Of a stretch of 62,774 nt of DNA, positions 41,495 to 51,425 are shown one piece after another. The notes beneath the pieces were generated by a model. That model was given only the letters and a program-made list of their open reading frames with translations, was not told where the DNA came from and did no database searches. This DNA comes from an uncultured Phycisphaerales bacterium (GTDB taxonomy: Bacteria; Planctomycetota; Phycisphaerae; Phycisphaerales; UBA1924). The DNA is taken from NCBI GenBank assembly GCA_937995595.1, contig CALKJW010000031.1:1-62774 (forward strand), given 5' to 3'. A program made the translations under genes and the position numbers. Every line of letters begins with the position of its first letter. Positions within the stretch are counted from its first letter, which is position 1.

Positions 41495-44077
41495 TCAGGA
41501 GCCCGCGCCGCTCTCGGCCTTGGCCGGGGCCTGCGGCACCTTCTCGACCGGGGCCTCGGTGGTCTCGAAGAAGAGCATCTCGGCGGGCTTGCCGTCGGGC
41601 GTGTCCTTGCGGGTCACGGCGATGTTGCACGGCCGCTTGATGCCCTGCTGCAGCAGCATCTCGCTCAGCGGGTCCTCGATGTAGGTGCCGACGGCGCGGC
41701 GGAGGGGGCGTGCGCCGAAGTCGGGGTTGTAGCCCTTCTCGATCAGGAAGTCCTTGGCCTTCTGGTCCAGCGCGAGGTGGATGCCCTGGGCCGCCAGGCG
41801 CGAGGCGACCTTCGAGACCTCGTAGTCGACGATGGTGACCAGGTCGTTCTTGGTCAGCGGGCGGAAGACGATGACGTCGTCGAGGCGGTTGATGAACTCG
41901 GGCCGGAAGAACCGCTCGATCTCCTTCATCAGGATGCCCTTGATGTTGTCGAAGTCGACGGTCTCGCTGCGCTTGGAGAACCCGAACCCGCCGCCGCCCT
42001 TGATCAGGTCGGCGCCGATGTTGGAGGTCATGATCAGCACGCAGTTGCGGAAGTCGACGTTGCGCCCGAACGAGTCGGTCAGCCGTCCCTCCTCCATGAT
42101 CTGCAGCAGCATGTTGAACACGTCCGGGTGCGCCTTCTCGACCTCGTCGAGCAGGATCACGCTGTAGGGCCGGCGCCGCACCCGCTCGGTGAGTTGCCCG
42201 CCCTCTTCGTAGCCGACGTAGCCGGGGGGCGCGCCCACCAGGCGGCTGACGTTGTGCTTCTCCATGTACTCGGACATGTCCAGCGTGATGAGCGCGTCCT
42301 CGTCGCCGAACATGAACTCGGCGAGCGTCTTGGCGACCATCGTCTTGCCGACGCCCGAGGGGCCGACGAAGATGAACGAGCCCATCGGCCGCTTGGGGTC
42401 CTTCAGGCCCGCGCGGGCGCGCCGGATCGCCTTGGCGATGGCCTTGATGGCCTCGTCCTGCGAGACGACCTTCTTGTGCAGTTCGTTCTCCAGTTCGAGC
42501 AGGCGCTGCGCCTCCTCCTTCTCCAGCCGCTGCAGCGGCACGCCGGTCATCTTGCTCACGACCTCGGCGACGACATCCTCGTCGACGATGCCCGAGACCT
42601 CCTTGGCCTTCTCGCGCCACTGCCGCTGGATCGTCTCCTTCTCGCGGCGCAACTGCTCGGCCTTGTCGCGCAGTTCCGCGGCCTTCTCGTAGTCGGCCGC
42701 CTTCACCGCCTCGTCCTTGGCGACGGTCAGCCGCTCGATCTCGCCCTCCAGGTCCGCCAGGTTCGGCGGCTTGGTCATGCTCTTGATGCGCACCCGCGCG
42801 CCGGCCTCGTCGATCACGTCGATCGACTTGTCGGGCTGCACACGCCCCGAGATGTACCGGCCCGAGAGTTCCACCGCCGCGCGGATCGCCGCGTCGGTGA
42901 TCTGCACCCGGTGGTGCTTCTCGTACTTGTCGCGCAGGCCCTTGAGGATCTCGACGGCCTGCTCGTCGGTGGGCGGGTCGACCACGATCGACTGGAACCG
43001 GCGGGCCAGCGCGGCGTCCTTCTCGATGTACTTGCGGTACTCGTCGAACGTCGTCGCGCCGATGCACTGGATCTCGCCGCGCGCCAGCGCGGGCTTGTGC
43101 ACGTTCGACGCGTCGATCGCGCCCTCGGCCCCGCCGGCGCCGACCAGCGTGTGCAACTCGTCGATGAACAGGATGACGTTGCCCGCCTTGCGGACCTCGT
43201 TCATCACCGCCTTGATGCGCTCCTCGAACTGCCCGCGGTACTTGGTCCCCGCGACCATCATCGCCAGGTCCAGCACCACCAGCCGCCGGTCGTGCAGGAT
43301 GTCGGGCACGTCGCCGGCGACGATGCGCTGGGCCATGCCCTCGACGATCGCCGTCTTGCCCACGCCCGCCTCGCCCAGCAGCACCGGGTTGTTCTTGGTG
43401 CGCCGGCACAGCACCTGCACCAGACGCTCGATCTCGGTCGCGCGCCCGATCACCGGGTCCAACTGCCCCTCGCGGGCCAGTTCGGTCAGGTCGCGGCCGA
43501 AACTGTCCAGCGCGGGCGTCTTGCTCTTGCCCTTGGCGCGGGCCTCGGCCGGGCCGGAGGGGCCCGAGCCCATCGCCGGACCGCCGCCGCCCGAGGGCTC
43601 CCCGCCCCCGCCCATGCCCGTCGCCTCCTCGCTCTCGGCGCCCGCGCCCAGCAGGTTCAGCACCTCCTCGCGGACCTCCTCGAGTTTCAGGTTCAGGTTC
43701 ATCAGCACTTGCGCCGCGACGCCGTCGTGCTCGCGCAGCAGGCCCAGCAGAAGGTGCTCGGTCCCCACGTAGTTGTGGTTCAGGTTCCGCGCCTCTTCGA
43801 TCGCGTACTCGATCACCTTCTTGGCCCGCGGCGTCTGGGGCAGTTTGCCCATCGTCACCATGTCCGGGCCGCTCTTGACGAGTTTCTCGACCTCCAGCCG
43901 CACCTTGCGCAGATCGACGTCGAGGTTCTTCAGAACGTTCGCGCCGACGCCCGAGCCCTCCTTCACCAGGCCGAGGAGGATGTGCTCGGTCCCGATGTAC
44001 TCGTGGTTGAACCGCTGGGCCTCCTGGTTGGCCAGGGCCATGACCTTGCGGGCTCGATCGGTGAAGCGTTCAAACAT
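41495..44077 (-). CDS. clpC: ATP-dependent Clp protease ATP-binding subunit ClpC
   Basis: 860 residues starting [20 protein letters not shown]. ClpC unfolds proteins for degradation by ClpP. Two Clp_N repeats ([16 protein letters not shown] and [16 protein letters not shown]), AAA-1 with Walker A GEAGVGKT and Walker [10 protein letters not shown], a UVR/middle domain ([19 protein letters not shown]) and AAA-2 with GPSGVGKT and [13 protein letters not shown] are all present. GFGFSKRS may be the ClpP-docking loop. A Gly-rich linker with Met ([16 protein letters not shown]) separates the N domain. The ATG has a GGAAGGTGTGCG ribosome-binding site. No ctsR/mcsAB genes are adjacent. Confidence 0.97.
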   Translation of the reverse strand: MFERFTDRARKVMALANQEAQRFNHEYIGTEHILLGLVKEGSGVGANVLKNLDVDLRKVRLEVEKLVKSGPDMVTMGKLPQTPRAKKVIEYAIEEARNLNHNYVGTEHLLLGLLREHDGVAAQVLMNLNLKLEEVREEVLNLLGAGAESEEATGMGGGGEPSGGGGPAMGSGPSGPAEARAKGKSKTPALDSFGRDLTELAREGQLDPVIGRATEIERLVQVLCRRTKNNPVLLGEAGVGKTAIVEGMAQRIVAGDVPDILHDRRLVVLDLAMMVAGTKYRGQFEERIKAVMNEVRKAGNVILFIDELHTLVGAGGAEGAIDASNVHKPALARGEIQCIGATTFDEYRKYIEKDAALARRFQSIVVDPPTDEQAVEILKGLRDKYEKHHRVQITDAAIRAAVELSGRYISGRVQPDKSIDVIDEAGARVRIKSMTKPPNLADLEGEIERLTVAKDEAVKAADYEKAAELRDKAEQLRREKETIQRQWREKAKEVSGIVDEDVVAEVVSKMTGVPLQRLEKEEAQRLLELENELHKKVVSQDEAIKAIAKAIRRARAGLKDPKRPMGSFIFVGPSGVGKTMVAKTLAEFMFGDEDALITLDMSEYMEKHNVSRLVGAPPGYVGYEEGGQLTERVRRRPYSVILLDEVEKAHPDVFNMLLQIMEEGRLTDSFGRNVDFRNCVLIMTSNIGADLIKGGGGFGFSKRSETVDFDNIKGILMKEIERFFRPEFINRLDDVIVFRPLTKNDLVTIVDYEVSKVASRLAAQGIHLALDQKAKDFLIEKGYNPDFGARPLRRAVGTYIEDPLSEMLLQQGIKRPCNIAVTRKDTPDGKPAEMLFFETTEAPVEKVPQAPAKAESGAGS

Positions 44078-44625
44078 CGCACACCTTCCTTCGGGCGTCC
44101 CGGCCCATTGCGCGGCCGCGGCGCCCGACACGGGGCACGCGACCGCACCGTTTCTACACGGCAGCGGCCGCGGGCGTTCGGAACCTCCCCGCCGCGAAAC
44201 GACTCCGCGGCCGGGGGCCGGTTCCATCGACAAACCCCCTGCCGGCCTCAAGCCCGCAGGGAAACTCGCACCCACGCCCCCGCACCCCTGCCCCGTACCC
44301 CCTTCATCCTGTTCCGAATCGTTGCACCATTCGATTCGTTTCCAAGCCTGGACGGGCCTCGAAGACCGGCCGGCGTCACCAAACTTGCGCGAATCTGCCC
44401 GTCGGAGCCGACCCGCGCGTCGCTGTATCGACTGCACACGGCGTGCCGCTGTGCCGGATAACCCCACCCGCCGCCGACCGGAATTTCTCGCTCATAGGAG
44501 CAAATCGGTCTCTAGAACCGCCGGTTGTGGGGGATCTACTGGGTCGGCTACGGCACCGGGACTGACAGTGTGGCAGTTGCCTTGGCCGCTGGCCAAGATT
44601 GGCCACCATCGCAGATGTCTGGGTT
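44078..44625. other. 548-bp gene-free region upstream of clpC
   Basis: I find no convincing ORF or RNA gene. The segment is less GC-rich around 44300-44360 and 44460-44530, which fits a clpC promoter and long 5' UTR, but I see no CIRCE element or clear -35/-10 pair. Confidence 0.5.
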
Positions 44626-45894
44626 CTAGCGCGGCCGGACGTCGGTCGGAGCGTTCGCCGTCGCCGCGGGTTGCGGGCGGCCCGAGACCACCGGGCGGGA
44701 GGTGTCCCGTGCGGCCACCGCGGCGTCGGCCACGATCTGGATCGGGATGTTCACCTCGGTCGCCGGTTCGGCCCCCGGCGGCAGGCCGCCGAGCCTCGCC
44801 GCGCCCTTGTCGCGGACGATGACCTTGAGCGTGTACCGGCCGACCGAGAGTTCGGCGGGCAGGTCGATGCGCTGCACGAGAAAGAAGTCGCGGCGCTTGC
44901 TCTGCGACACGTCGCGGTGGGTCTGCTCCTTGACGAACCACTGCAGCGACCCGTCCGCGGCGTAGAGGTGGATCTCCTGGCTGAGTTCAAGGGCCCACTT
45001 CTCCGGCGAGCCGGGGCGCGACAGCGACGTCGGCCGTCCGTCCAGTGGCGGCAACTCGGCCTCGCGCGCCTGGGCGTAGTTCTCGACCTCGGTGTACACG
45101 ATCATCGGGATCCGCTGGCGCGCGACGAACGTGCTCGACGCGTACGGCGTGTAGCGCCCGAACGAGTCCACGCGCCGGCAGAGCGCGACGTTGCCGAGCG
45201 TCAGCGTTTCCGGCGGCGCGGCCGCGGGCTGAGGGGGCGTCGCGCGGTCCACCGTCGTCCGCACCGCGTCGGCCAGCGCGCGCGGGTCCGCGCCGCTGTC
45301 GGCCTGCTCCTCGAGTTGCGACATCAACGCGCGCACCGATTCGACCGTCTGCCGCTCGCGCGCCGTCAGCCGCGGCAGCAGCGCCTGCAACTCCGCCGCG
45401 GCGACGCCGGGCTGGATCGCCTCCAGCGCGATCAGCGGCAGCACGGCCTTGAGCGGGCTGTCGGCCGATGCGCCCTCGGCGTTCAGGATCTCCGCCAGCC
45501 GCTTGGCGTACTCGATGCGCCGCTCGCGCTCGGTCGGCCGCGCCGGCTCGACGGCCGGTTCGGTCGCCACAGGCGTCTGGACGGGCGCGGGCCCCGACGC
45601 GGGCGCGGGAGAGGGCTGAGGCTGCGGGGTCTCGGTCGCCGCGGCGGGGGGGGGCGTGGTGGGGGACGACTCGGCCAAGCGCGCGAACATCGCCTGCAGG
45701 TCCAGCGCGGCGGACTCGTAGACGCTCCGCGGCGACTCGGCCTGCGCCGGACGCGCCGCCCCGGTCACCGGGCGGTCCTCGCCGCGGCGCGTGCCCGTTT
45801 GCGGTGTCGTCTTCTGACCGCACGACAGCACCGTCGCGGCGGCCAGCAACGGGGCGACGCGGCCGACAATGTGTGCGGGACGCCGCGGCGTCAT
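44626..45894 (-). CDS. Putative lipoprotein of unknown function
   Basis: 422 residues. The N-terminus (MTPRRPAHIVGRVAPLLAAATVLSCGQKT) has a lipobox-like VLSC, so membrane anchoring through Cys25 is likely. A low-complexity Pro/Ala/Thr linker (about 70-115) leads to a helical segment (ERERRIEYAKRLAEILN, LTARERQTVESVRALMSQL) and a C-terminal beta-rich domain (TLGNVALCRRVDSFGRYTPY, YTEVENYAQARE, FFLVQRIDLPAELSVGRYTLKVIVRD). The last part resembles a surface beta-sandwich seen in uncharacterised planctomycete proteins. I do not recognise a named family. It follows holA on the same strand. Confidence 0.8.
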   Translation of the reverse strand: MTPRRPAHIVGRVAPLLAAATVLSCGQKTTPQTGTRRGEDRPVTGAARPAQAESPRSVYESAALDLQAMFARLAESSPTTPPPAAATETPQPQPSPAPASGPAPVQTPVATEPAVEPARPTERERRIEYAKRLAEILNAEGASADSPLKAVLPLIALEAIQPGVAAAELQALLPRLTARERQTVESVRALMSQLEEQADSGADPRALADAVRTTVDRATPPQPAAAPPETLTLGNVALCRRVDSFGRYTPYASSTFVARQRIPMIVYTEVENYAQAREAELPPLDGRPTSLSRPGSPEKWALELSQEIHLYAADGSLQWFVKEQTHRDVSQSKRRDFFLVQRIDLPAELSVGRYTLKVIVRDKGAARLGGLPPGAEPATEVNIPIQIVADAAVAARDTSRPVVSGRPQPAATANAPTDVRPR

Positions 45895-46018
45895 CGTGGG
45901 GGAGCCTCCTGCTCGCAGGACGCGGCTCGGGCGTTGCGCCTCGACGCGCCAGACCGTTTCATCGGCCCCTGGGGCGGCGGGGCTTGGAAAAGCGTGCCCG
46001 GCCGACGCCCGACCCCGC

Positions 46019-47137
46019 TCAACGCGGCGCAAACGCCGCCGAGAACTCGACGGCCAGCGTTTCCAGGTTCCGGTACGGCTCGCCGCGACCGGACTTGTTC
46101 GCCAGGTCGATGCCGACGGTCCGGTCGAGGAGTTTCGCGGCGTCGCGGGCCGACAGCCGGCGCGCCGCGTTGAACACGCCCGCGCTGTCGCTCCAGAGGC
46201 GGAGTTTGCCGGTGTACGCGGCGGGGTTCTCGCCCGCGTCGGCCAGACGCCGCACGGCGTGCACCTTCTTGGCCAGTTCGACAAAGCACCACGTGAGCAT
46301 CACCTCGTCGTGGCGCGAGACCTCGACCATCTCGCGCATGTGCGCGAGCGTGGCGCGCGCGTCGCCCGAGGCGATGGTGCTCTGCAGCCGCCAGAACTCC
46401 TCTTCGCGCGACTGCCCCGTCATCGCGCGGACCAGGTCCACGGTGACGGGCGCGCCCTGCCCGCCCGCGGCCAGCGCGAGTTTCTCGATCTCGTTGTCGA
46501 TGCGGCCCAGGTCGGCCCCCACCGCGGCCACCAGCAGCCGCGCCGCCTCGGGGTCGAGCGTGGTGCTGTGGCGCAGCGCGGCGCGCTTCACGGCCCACCC
46601 CGCCGCGCGGGCCGCGTCCAGCGTCTCGCACTTGATGATCGCCCCACGCTCGCCGAGGGCCGCGACGGCCTTGTCGAGGTTGCCCGGCCGCCACGACGCG
46701 GCCCGCAGCACCAGCGTGGCCGATTCGCTCGGGTCCGCCGCGTACGACTCCATGAGTCTGCGCACATCGGCGGTCGCGACGCCGCGCCGCCCCTTGGCCG
46801 GCGCCTCGTCCTCGTCCTCGCCCTTCTTGAGCAACTGGTCGGCGTTCTCGAGGATCACGACCTTGTGCTGCTGCATCAGGCCGAACGACCGGCACTCGTC
46901 GAAGATGTCGGCGACCATCGTCGCCGTCGGCTGTGCGCCGTCGAAGCGGACGACGTCGAGCGCCTCCGGCCCGCCCAGTTCCCCGGCCAGCGACTCTTTG
47001 AGCACCCGCAGGTGCTCGTCCTGCATGTAGCGGTCCTCCCCGTGCAGAATACCCACGCGGGTGCGCGCGGAGAACCGGTCGGGCGCACCGCCACCGGCCG
47101 CGGCGGGGGTTACAGAACTGGCGGCTTTGCGGGCCAT
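46019..47137 (-). CDS. holA: DNA polymerase III subunit delta
   Basis: 372 residues. HolA opens the beta clamp during loading. The P-loop-like start VGILHGEDRYMQDEHLRVLKESL, the KVVILENADQLLKK segment (Walker-B-like position), ATLVLRAASWRPGNLDKAVAAL and the C-terminal collar AMTGQSREEEFWRLQSTIASGDARATL fit the family. A non-conserved acidic insert (KGEDEDEAPAKGRRG) follows the second motif. The start MARKAASSVTPAAAGG includes a short low-complexity leader. Confidence 0.9.
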   Translation of the reverse strand: MARKAASSVTPAAAGGGAPDRFSARTRVGILHGEDRYMQDEHLRVLKESLAGELGGPEALDVVRFDGAQPTATMVADIFDECRSFGLMQQHKVVILENADQLLKKGEDEDEAPAKGRRGVATADVRRLMESYAADPSESATLVLRAASWRPGNLDKAVAALGERGAIIKCETLDAARAAGWAVKRAALRHSTTLDPEAARLLVAAVGADLGRIDNEIEKLALAAGGQGAPVTVDLVRAMTGQSREEEFWRLQSTIASGDARATLAHMREMVEVSRHDEVMLTWCFVELAKKVHAVRRLADAGENPAAYTGKLRLWSDSAGVFNAARRLSARDAAKLLDRTVGIDLANKSGRGEPYRNLETLAVEFSAAFAPR

Positions 47138-47209
47138 GGTCGGAGGTTAGGCCCCGACCGATCGGCGCGCCAACGATTGCACCGGCGGGGCGGGGCAGGA
47201 GGCGCGGAT

Positions 47210-47812
47210 ATGAACGCTCGGCGGTTGGTGTTGACGGTCGCGGCGTGTGCGGCGGGCTTTGCCGCGGCGACAAGCCTCGGCGCGCGCCTGGCACAGCCCG
47301 GCGCGGGGGGCGCGGGGGGCGGGGGCCAGGCCAACGTGCGCGACCAGAGCAAGCCCGTCAAGCAGCACGCCGAACTGCTCAAACTCGTCGGCGAGTACAC
47401 CACGCTCTCGAAACTGGCCGTGGGCGACATGGACCCACTGGAATCGACCGGCACGGCGAGGGTGACGTCGATGCTCGACGGCCGGTTCGTCGCGATCGAG
47501 GAAACGGGCGAGACCATGGGCCTGCCGACCCGCAGTTTCAAACTCCTCGGCTTCAACAGCGAGTCGAAGAAGTACGAGTCGGTGTGGACGTACACGCGCT
47601 CGACGGCGATGATGACGTTCGCCGGCACGGGCGACGACGACGCGCGGTCGTTCACGCTCCAGGGCGGGTACGACGAGGCGGACGGGCGCAGCCTGTACCG
47701 CGTCACATTCAAACGCACCGGCGAGGCCGCGTTCGTGCTGAAGATGGAGGCGCTGGCCAGCGACAACTCCGCCGTCGCGACGCTCGAAACGACCTACACC
47801 CGCAAGAACTGA
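47210..47812 (+). CDS. Secreted DUF1579-family protein
   Basis: 200 residues with an AGGAGG ribosome-binding site and a signal peptide (about 1-29, LGARLAQ). The pattern EHAELLKLVGEYTT...GTARVTSMLDGRFVAIEETG...LLGFNSESKKYESVWTYTRSTAMMTFAG matches DUF1579, small beta-barrel proteins of unknown function that are abundant in planctomycetes. It is divergent from holA and followed by argB. Confidence 0.85.
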   Translation: MNARRLVLTVAACAAGFAAATSLGARLAQPGAGGAGGGGQANVRDQSKPVKQHAELLKLVGEYTTLSKLAVGDMDPLESTGTARVTSMLDGRFVAIEETGETMGLPTRSFKLLGFNSESKKYESVWTYTRSTAMMTFAGTGDDDARSFTLQGGYDEADGRSLYRVTFKRTGEAAFVLKMEALASDNSAVATLETTYTRKN

Positions 47813-47874
47813 CCCCGGCCGCCCCGCGGCACCCGTCGACCAACCGCACCCGCCCCGCAGGACTGTGAGCGCCC

Positions 47875-48768
47875 ATGGAGTTCGCGATCGACAAAGCCAA
47901 GGCGCTCATCGAGGCCCACCGGTACATCCTCTCGTTCCGCGACCGCATCGTGGTGGTGAAGGTCGGCGGGTCGATCCAGGACGACGACGAGAAGATGCGG
48001 GCGCTGCTGACCGACGTGTCGTTCATGTCGGCCGTGGGCATGCGCCCGGTGATCGTGCACGGCGGGGGCAAGTCGATCAACCGCGCGATGGACGACGCGG
48101 GCCTGAAGGCCCGGTTCATCCAGGGCCGCCGCTACACCGACCGGCGGACGCTCGAGATCGCCGAGCGCGTGCTGGTGCGCGAGGTCAACGCGGGGCTGGT
48201 CGAGCAACTCAACGCCTCGGGCTCGCGCGCCGTGGGCCTGCACTCGATGGGCTCGTGCGTGCTCTTCGCCGAGCGTCTGGGCCTGCCGGGGCCCGACGGC
48301 GCGCATGTCGATCTGGGCTACGTCGGCACCATCGTCGACGTGAACACGGTCCTGCTCCGGGCGCTGTGCGACGACGGGTACATCCCCGTGCTCGCGCCCG
48401 TGGCCGTGGCGCGGCAGGCCGACGAGCACGGGGTGTGGAAACTCAACGTGAACGCCGACACCGCGGCCGGGCACGTCGCCGCGGCGCTGCGGGCCGAGAA
48501 ACTCGTCGTCTGTTCCGACACGCACGGCATCCGCACCGACCCGTCCAACCCGGATTCGTACGCGTCGAGCATGACCCAGCGGCAGATCGAGCGGCTGGTG
48601 GCCAGCGGGGTGATCGGCGAGGGCATGCTGCCCAAGGTCGAGGCGTGCCTGATGGCGGTCCGCGCGGGCGTGCCCAAGGCGCACATCGTCGACGGGCGCG
48701 TGCCCCACTCGATCCTGCTGGAGATCTACACCGACGCGGGCATCGGGACGCAGATCACGCTGGAATAG
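47875..48768 (+). CDS. argB: Acetylglutamate kinase
   Basis: 297 residues. ArgB phosphorylates N-acetylglutamate, the second step of arginine synthesis. The amino-acid-kinase fold shows IVVVKVGGSIQDDD (Gly-rich phosphate loop), RPVIVHGGGKSINRAM, NVNADTAAGHVAAALRAEKLVV and the C-terminal GMLPKVEACLMAVRAGVPKAHIVDGRVPHSILLEI. The N-terminal helix (MEFAIDKAKALIEAHRYILSF) resembles that of the hexameric, arginine-feedback-inhibited type. No other arg biosynthesis genes lie nearby; argS is 38 kb away. Confidence 0.96.
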   Translation: MEFAIDKAKALIEAHRYILSFRDRIVVVKVGGSIQDDDEKMRALLTDVSFMSAVGMRPVIVHGGGKSINRAMDDAGLKARFIQGRRYTDRRTLEIAERVLVREVNAGLVEQLNASGSRAVGLHSMGSCVLFAERLGLPGPDGAHVDLGYVGTIVDVNTVLLRALCDDGYIPVLAPVAVARQADEHGVWKLNVNADTAAGHVAAALRAEKLVVCSDTHGIRTDPSNPDSYASSMTQRQIERLVASGVIGEGMLPKVEACLMAVRAGVPKAHIVDGRVPHSILLEIYTDAGIGTQITLE

Positions 48769-48791
48769 ACCGCGGGGGCCAGGAGCGAGCG

Positions 48792-49409
48792 ATGTCCAAG
48801 GGCCAGCATCTGACTTCGTACCAGCAGGGGATCGTCAGGCGGTACTACAACAACCTCGACACCATCAGCCTGCAGAAACTGGGCGAACTGGTGTCGGACA
48901 TCGCGGTCTGCACCGACCCGAAGAAGATCGGCGACCTCTGGCAGCGGGTGCACAAGGCGCTGCAGAAGTCGCCCGCGGACCAACTCAGGGCCTCGCGCAT
49001 CGTCGCCGAGCGCAACACCGAGGCGCTGGCGAAACTGGTGGGCGAGTTGTCGAGCATGAAGCCGACCGGCGCGCCCCCGCCGCGAACCGCGCCCCCCGCG
49101 CCGACCGCCGCGCCACCGGCCTCTCCCGCCGCGGCGGCGCCCGCGCCGACCGCCGCGCCGATGGAGATCACGCCCGAGGTGCTGACGCGCGCTCTCGCGG
49201 CGTTCAAGAAGCGCCTGAAACTCACGCAGTTGGAGCAGGACTCCAAACTCGGCCGCTCGCCGCTCTCAAGCGGCAAGGCACGCGTCACCGCGATCACCCC
49301 GCCGCGCGAGTTCCCCCGCGCCGTGTGGGACGAACTGTTCGCGCAGAACAAGATCCGCCCCGTCGGCGGCGGGATGTTCGAACTGGTCTGGACGCCCGGC
49401 GGAAAGTGA
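48792..49409 (+). CDS. Conserved-looking protein of unknown function after argB
   Basis: 205 residues, 23 bp after argB, with an AGGAGCGAGCG ribosome-binding site, so the two are probably co-transcribed. The N-terminal ~95 residues are helical and charged (YQQGIVRRYYNNLDTISLQKLGELVSDI, KIGDLWQRVHKALQK). A Pro/Ala linker (about 97-125) leads to a C-terminal domain (LTRALAAFKKRLKLTQLEQDSKLGRSPLSSGK, WDELFAQNKIRPVGGGMFELVW). The pattern is that of a cytoplasmic two-domain protein typical of Phycisphaerae, but I know no named family. Confidence 0.8.
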   Translation: MSKGQHLTSYQQGIVRRYYNNLDTISLQKLGELVSDIAVCTDPKKIGDLWQRVHKALQKSPADQLRASRIVAERNTEALAKLVGELSSMKPTGAPPPRTAPPAPTAAPPASPAAAAPAPTAAPMEITPEVLTRALAAFKKRLKLTQLEQDSKLGRSPLSSGKARVTAITPPREFPRAVWDELFAQNKIRPVGGGMFELVWTPGGK

Positions 49410-49523
49410 GCGCGGCCGTCGGCGACAGGGCGATCAACGCGCCCGGGGAACCCGGCCGCACCCCGCGCCGGCCTCATACGCCTTCCCGATCAGACCCGTG
49501 CCGCGAAGAAGGCTCGAAAGTAC

Positions 49524-49637
49524 TTGACCGCAGGGGCGCAGTGAGCGCCGAACCATCAGGGATTGCGAACGCTTCGGGATTCGCGGTCGATCCTCTGTTG
49601 CTTCCGCTTTCTCCGCGTCCTCGGCGCCTCTGCGGTG
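49524..49637. repeat. Intergenic inverted repeat, second copy
   Basis: ACCGCAGGGGCGC (from 49525) and GCGCCTCTGCGGT (to 49636) are near-perfect reverse complements, with CTCCGCGTCCTCGG words inside the right arm. It is of the same kind as the element at 4902-5046. Confidence 0.6.
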
Positions 49638-49684
49638 AGTCCCGACTTCGATCCGTCACGCCCGAGATCGAGCGAGAGTCCGAA

Positions 49685-51346
49685 TCAGTGCCCCGCGCAG
49701 CCCGCGAACCACGCGTTGAGGAACGCGAACACGTCGAGCGGGCTCGGCGCGCCGCCGCTGCGGTCGAAGTCGGCCCTCGCCTCGCCCGCGAACCACGCGT
49801 TGAGGAACACAAAAAGGTCGCTCGGCCCGCGTTGCCCGTCGTGGTCAAAGTCCACGCTCGGCCCGCAGTCACAGGCCCGCAGCAGCGCCTCGGCGCACGC
49901 CTCGCCCCACGCGCGGTAACCTTCGATGCTCAGGTGCGCCTGATCCCCGCCGGGGTACGAGCCGTCGGCGTACCACCCGTTGGCCGTGAACTCCTGCGGC
50001 GTCGAAACGTGATACCCGTTGAGCATCGCGACGTTGGCGTTGGCGTCGCAGATCTGTCGCCACGCCCGCGTGGCGTCGTGCTGCACGATGTTCCACTGCC
50101 ACCCGTCGCCCGCGCCGGGCTGCGTCTCGTTCCAGTACGGCGGCTGCGGGTGGTACGAGCCGACGAGGAAGTACAGGTTCCGCTCGTCGTGCCCCGCGCC
50201 GACCCAGTAGTCGCGCATGATGTTGATCACCGACTGGAAGTTCTGCCGCATCCCCTCGACGCTGTTGGTCGGTGCGCCCGCGGGCCAGTCGCCGCCCGGC
50301 GGACGCGCCATGCCGCGCTCGTAGACCACCGCCGGGATCGTCCAGTTGGCGTCGTTGCCGCCGTGGACGATCTGCACCAGCAGCGTCGGCGGGCCGTTCT
50401 GCAGGCGCGTGACCTGCCGGAACCACTCCGTCATCCGGGTCTGGTCGGCGCGGTCGAGCAGCGACAGCGCGGCGTCGCGGCAGGTCCGCCCGCCCTGGTA
50501 CAGCAGCGGCGAGTAGGCGATGCCGCGCGTCGTCGCGAGGTTCTCGACGCGCGTCCAGCGCGACAGGAACGGGCCGCGCGCGCCCCGCTGGTTGGGGAAG
50601 TCCGTCAGGCAGAACAGGATGCCGTGCTCGCCCCGGTCGCCGGCGGGTACGGACAACGCGTGATCGCGCCGCCCCGGCACGCCCAGCCCGCTGGTGGTCA
50701 CGCTCGACGAGGCGAACAGCGTGTACGCGCTGCCGGGCCACAACTCGCGAGCGGTCGGCGACACAAAGCCAAGGTCCGACCCGGCCGCGGCGGGCCAGTG
50801 GTACACCGTGAAGTGCCAGCGCAGCGTGCCGGTGATGTCGATCGGGTGCCCGGCGTTGATCCCGACGCCGGTGTTGATGATCCACGACACCCCGGCCCCG
50901 TGCGGCAGGTACGCGTACCCGGCGGGGAATCCGGCGTCCAGCGGCAGGTCGCCCAGTGCGCGGAGCATGGGCGCCGGCGCGCCCGACGACAGATAGCCGA
51001 TGAGGAACGAGGAGGATTCGAAGATCTCCGTGCCCCACGCGCCCCAGCCGCCGATCGGATCGACACGCGTGGCGTAGCAGCCCAGGCGCGCGGCGAACGC
51101 CCGCGCCATGCCGTCTTCGTGCCCGCTGGTCATCGCCGAACGCGTGTTGCTGTCGCCGATGATGGCCATGTCCACGCGGCGGTTGCGCGCCGCCTCGAAG
51201 AACGGGGCGACCGCCTCGGCGCGGTACGCGGCGAACGGGTTGGGGTCGCGCGCCGTGAACGGCGCGCCGATGTCGCCCGCGCCGGCGGCGTGGCAGACGA
51301 ACGCGGCCGCGACGCACGCGGCGATGATGCACAATCTCGTCGCCAT
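49685..51346 (-). CDS. Secreted SGNH/GDSL-type hydrolase with GC-type dockerin tail
   Basis: 553 residues from the ATG at 51346. A signal peptide (about 1-23, CHAAGAGD) leads to an SGNH fold: block I MAIIGDSNTRS (Ser66), a catalytic DxxH in GGDQAHLSIEGY, and an Asn in QIVHGGNDANW (block III GxND-like). Family members are esterases of carbohydrates, lipids or acylated glycans. The C-terminal repeats are VDFDHDGQRGPSDLFVFLNAWF and ADFDRSGGAPSPLDVFAFLNAWF, ending in AGCAGH, a slightly extended GC-type end. It is probably an extracellular surface-bound esterase. Confidence 0.86.
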   Translation of the reverse strand: MATRLCIIAACVAAAFVCHAAGAGDIGAPFTARDPNPFAAYRAEAVAPFFEAARNRRVDMAIIGDSNTRSAMTSGHEDGMARAFAARLGCYATRVDPIGGWGAWGTEIFESSSFLIGYLSSGAPAPMLRALGDLPLDAGFPAGYAYLPHGAGVSWIINTGVGINAGHPIDITGTLRWHFTVYHWPAAAGSDLGFVSPTARELWPGSAYTLFASSSVTTSGLGVPGRRDHALSVPAGDRGEHGILFCLTDFPNQRGARGPFLSRWTRVENLATTRGIAYSPLLYQGGRTCRDAALSLLDRADQTRMTEWFRQVTRLQNGPPTLLVQIVHGGNDANWTIPAVVYERGMARPPGGDWPAGAPTNSVEGMRQNFQSVINIMRDYWVGAGHDERNLYFLVGSYHPQPPYWNETQPGAGDGWQWNIVQHDATRAWRQICDANANVAMLNGYHVSTPQEFTANGWYADGSYPGGDQAHLSIEGYRAWGEACAEALLRACDCGPSVDFDHDGQRGPSDLFVFLNAWFAGEARADFDRSGGAPSPLDVFAFLNAWFAGCAGH

Positions 51347-51425
51347 GTAGAGTCTGTACCCGCTGATCGGTCCGGTGTCGACGAAAGTCCGCGGTTTGCG
51401 CCGAACATTGCGCGGTTTTGTCGGC

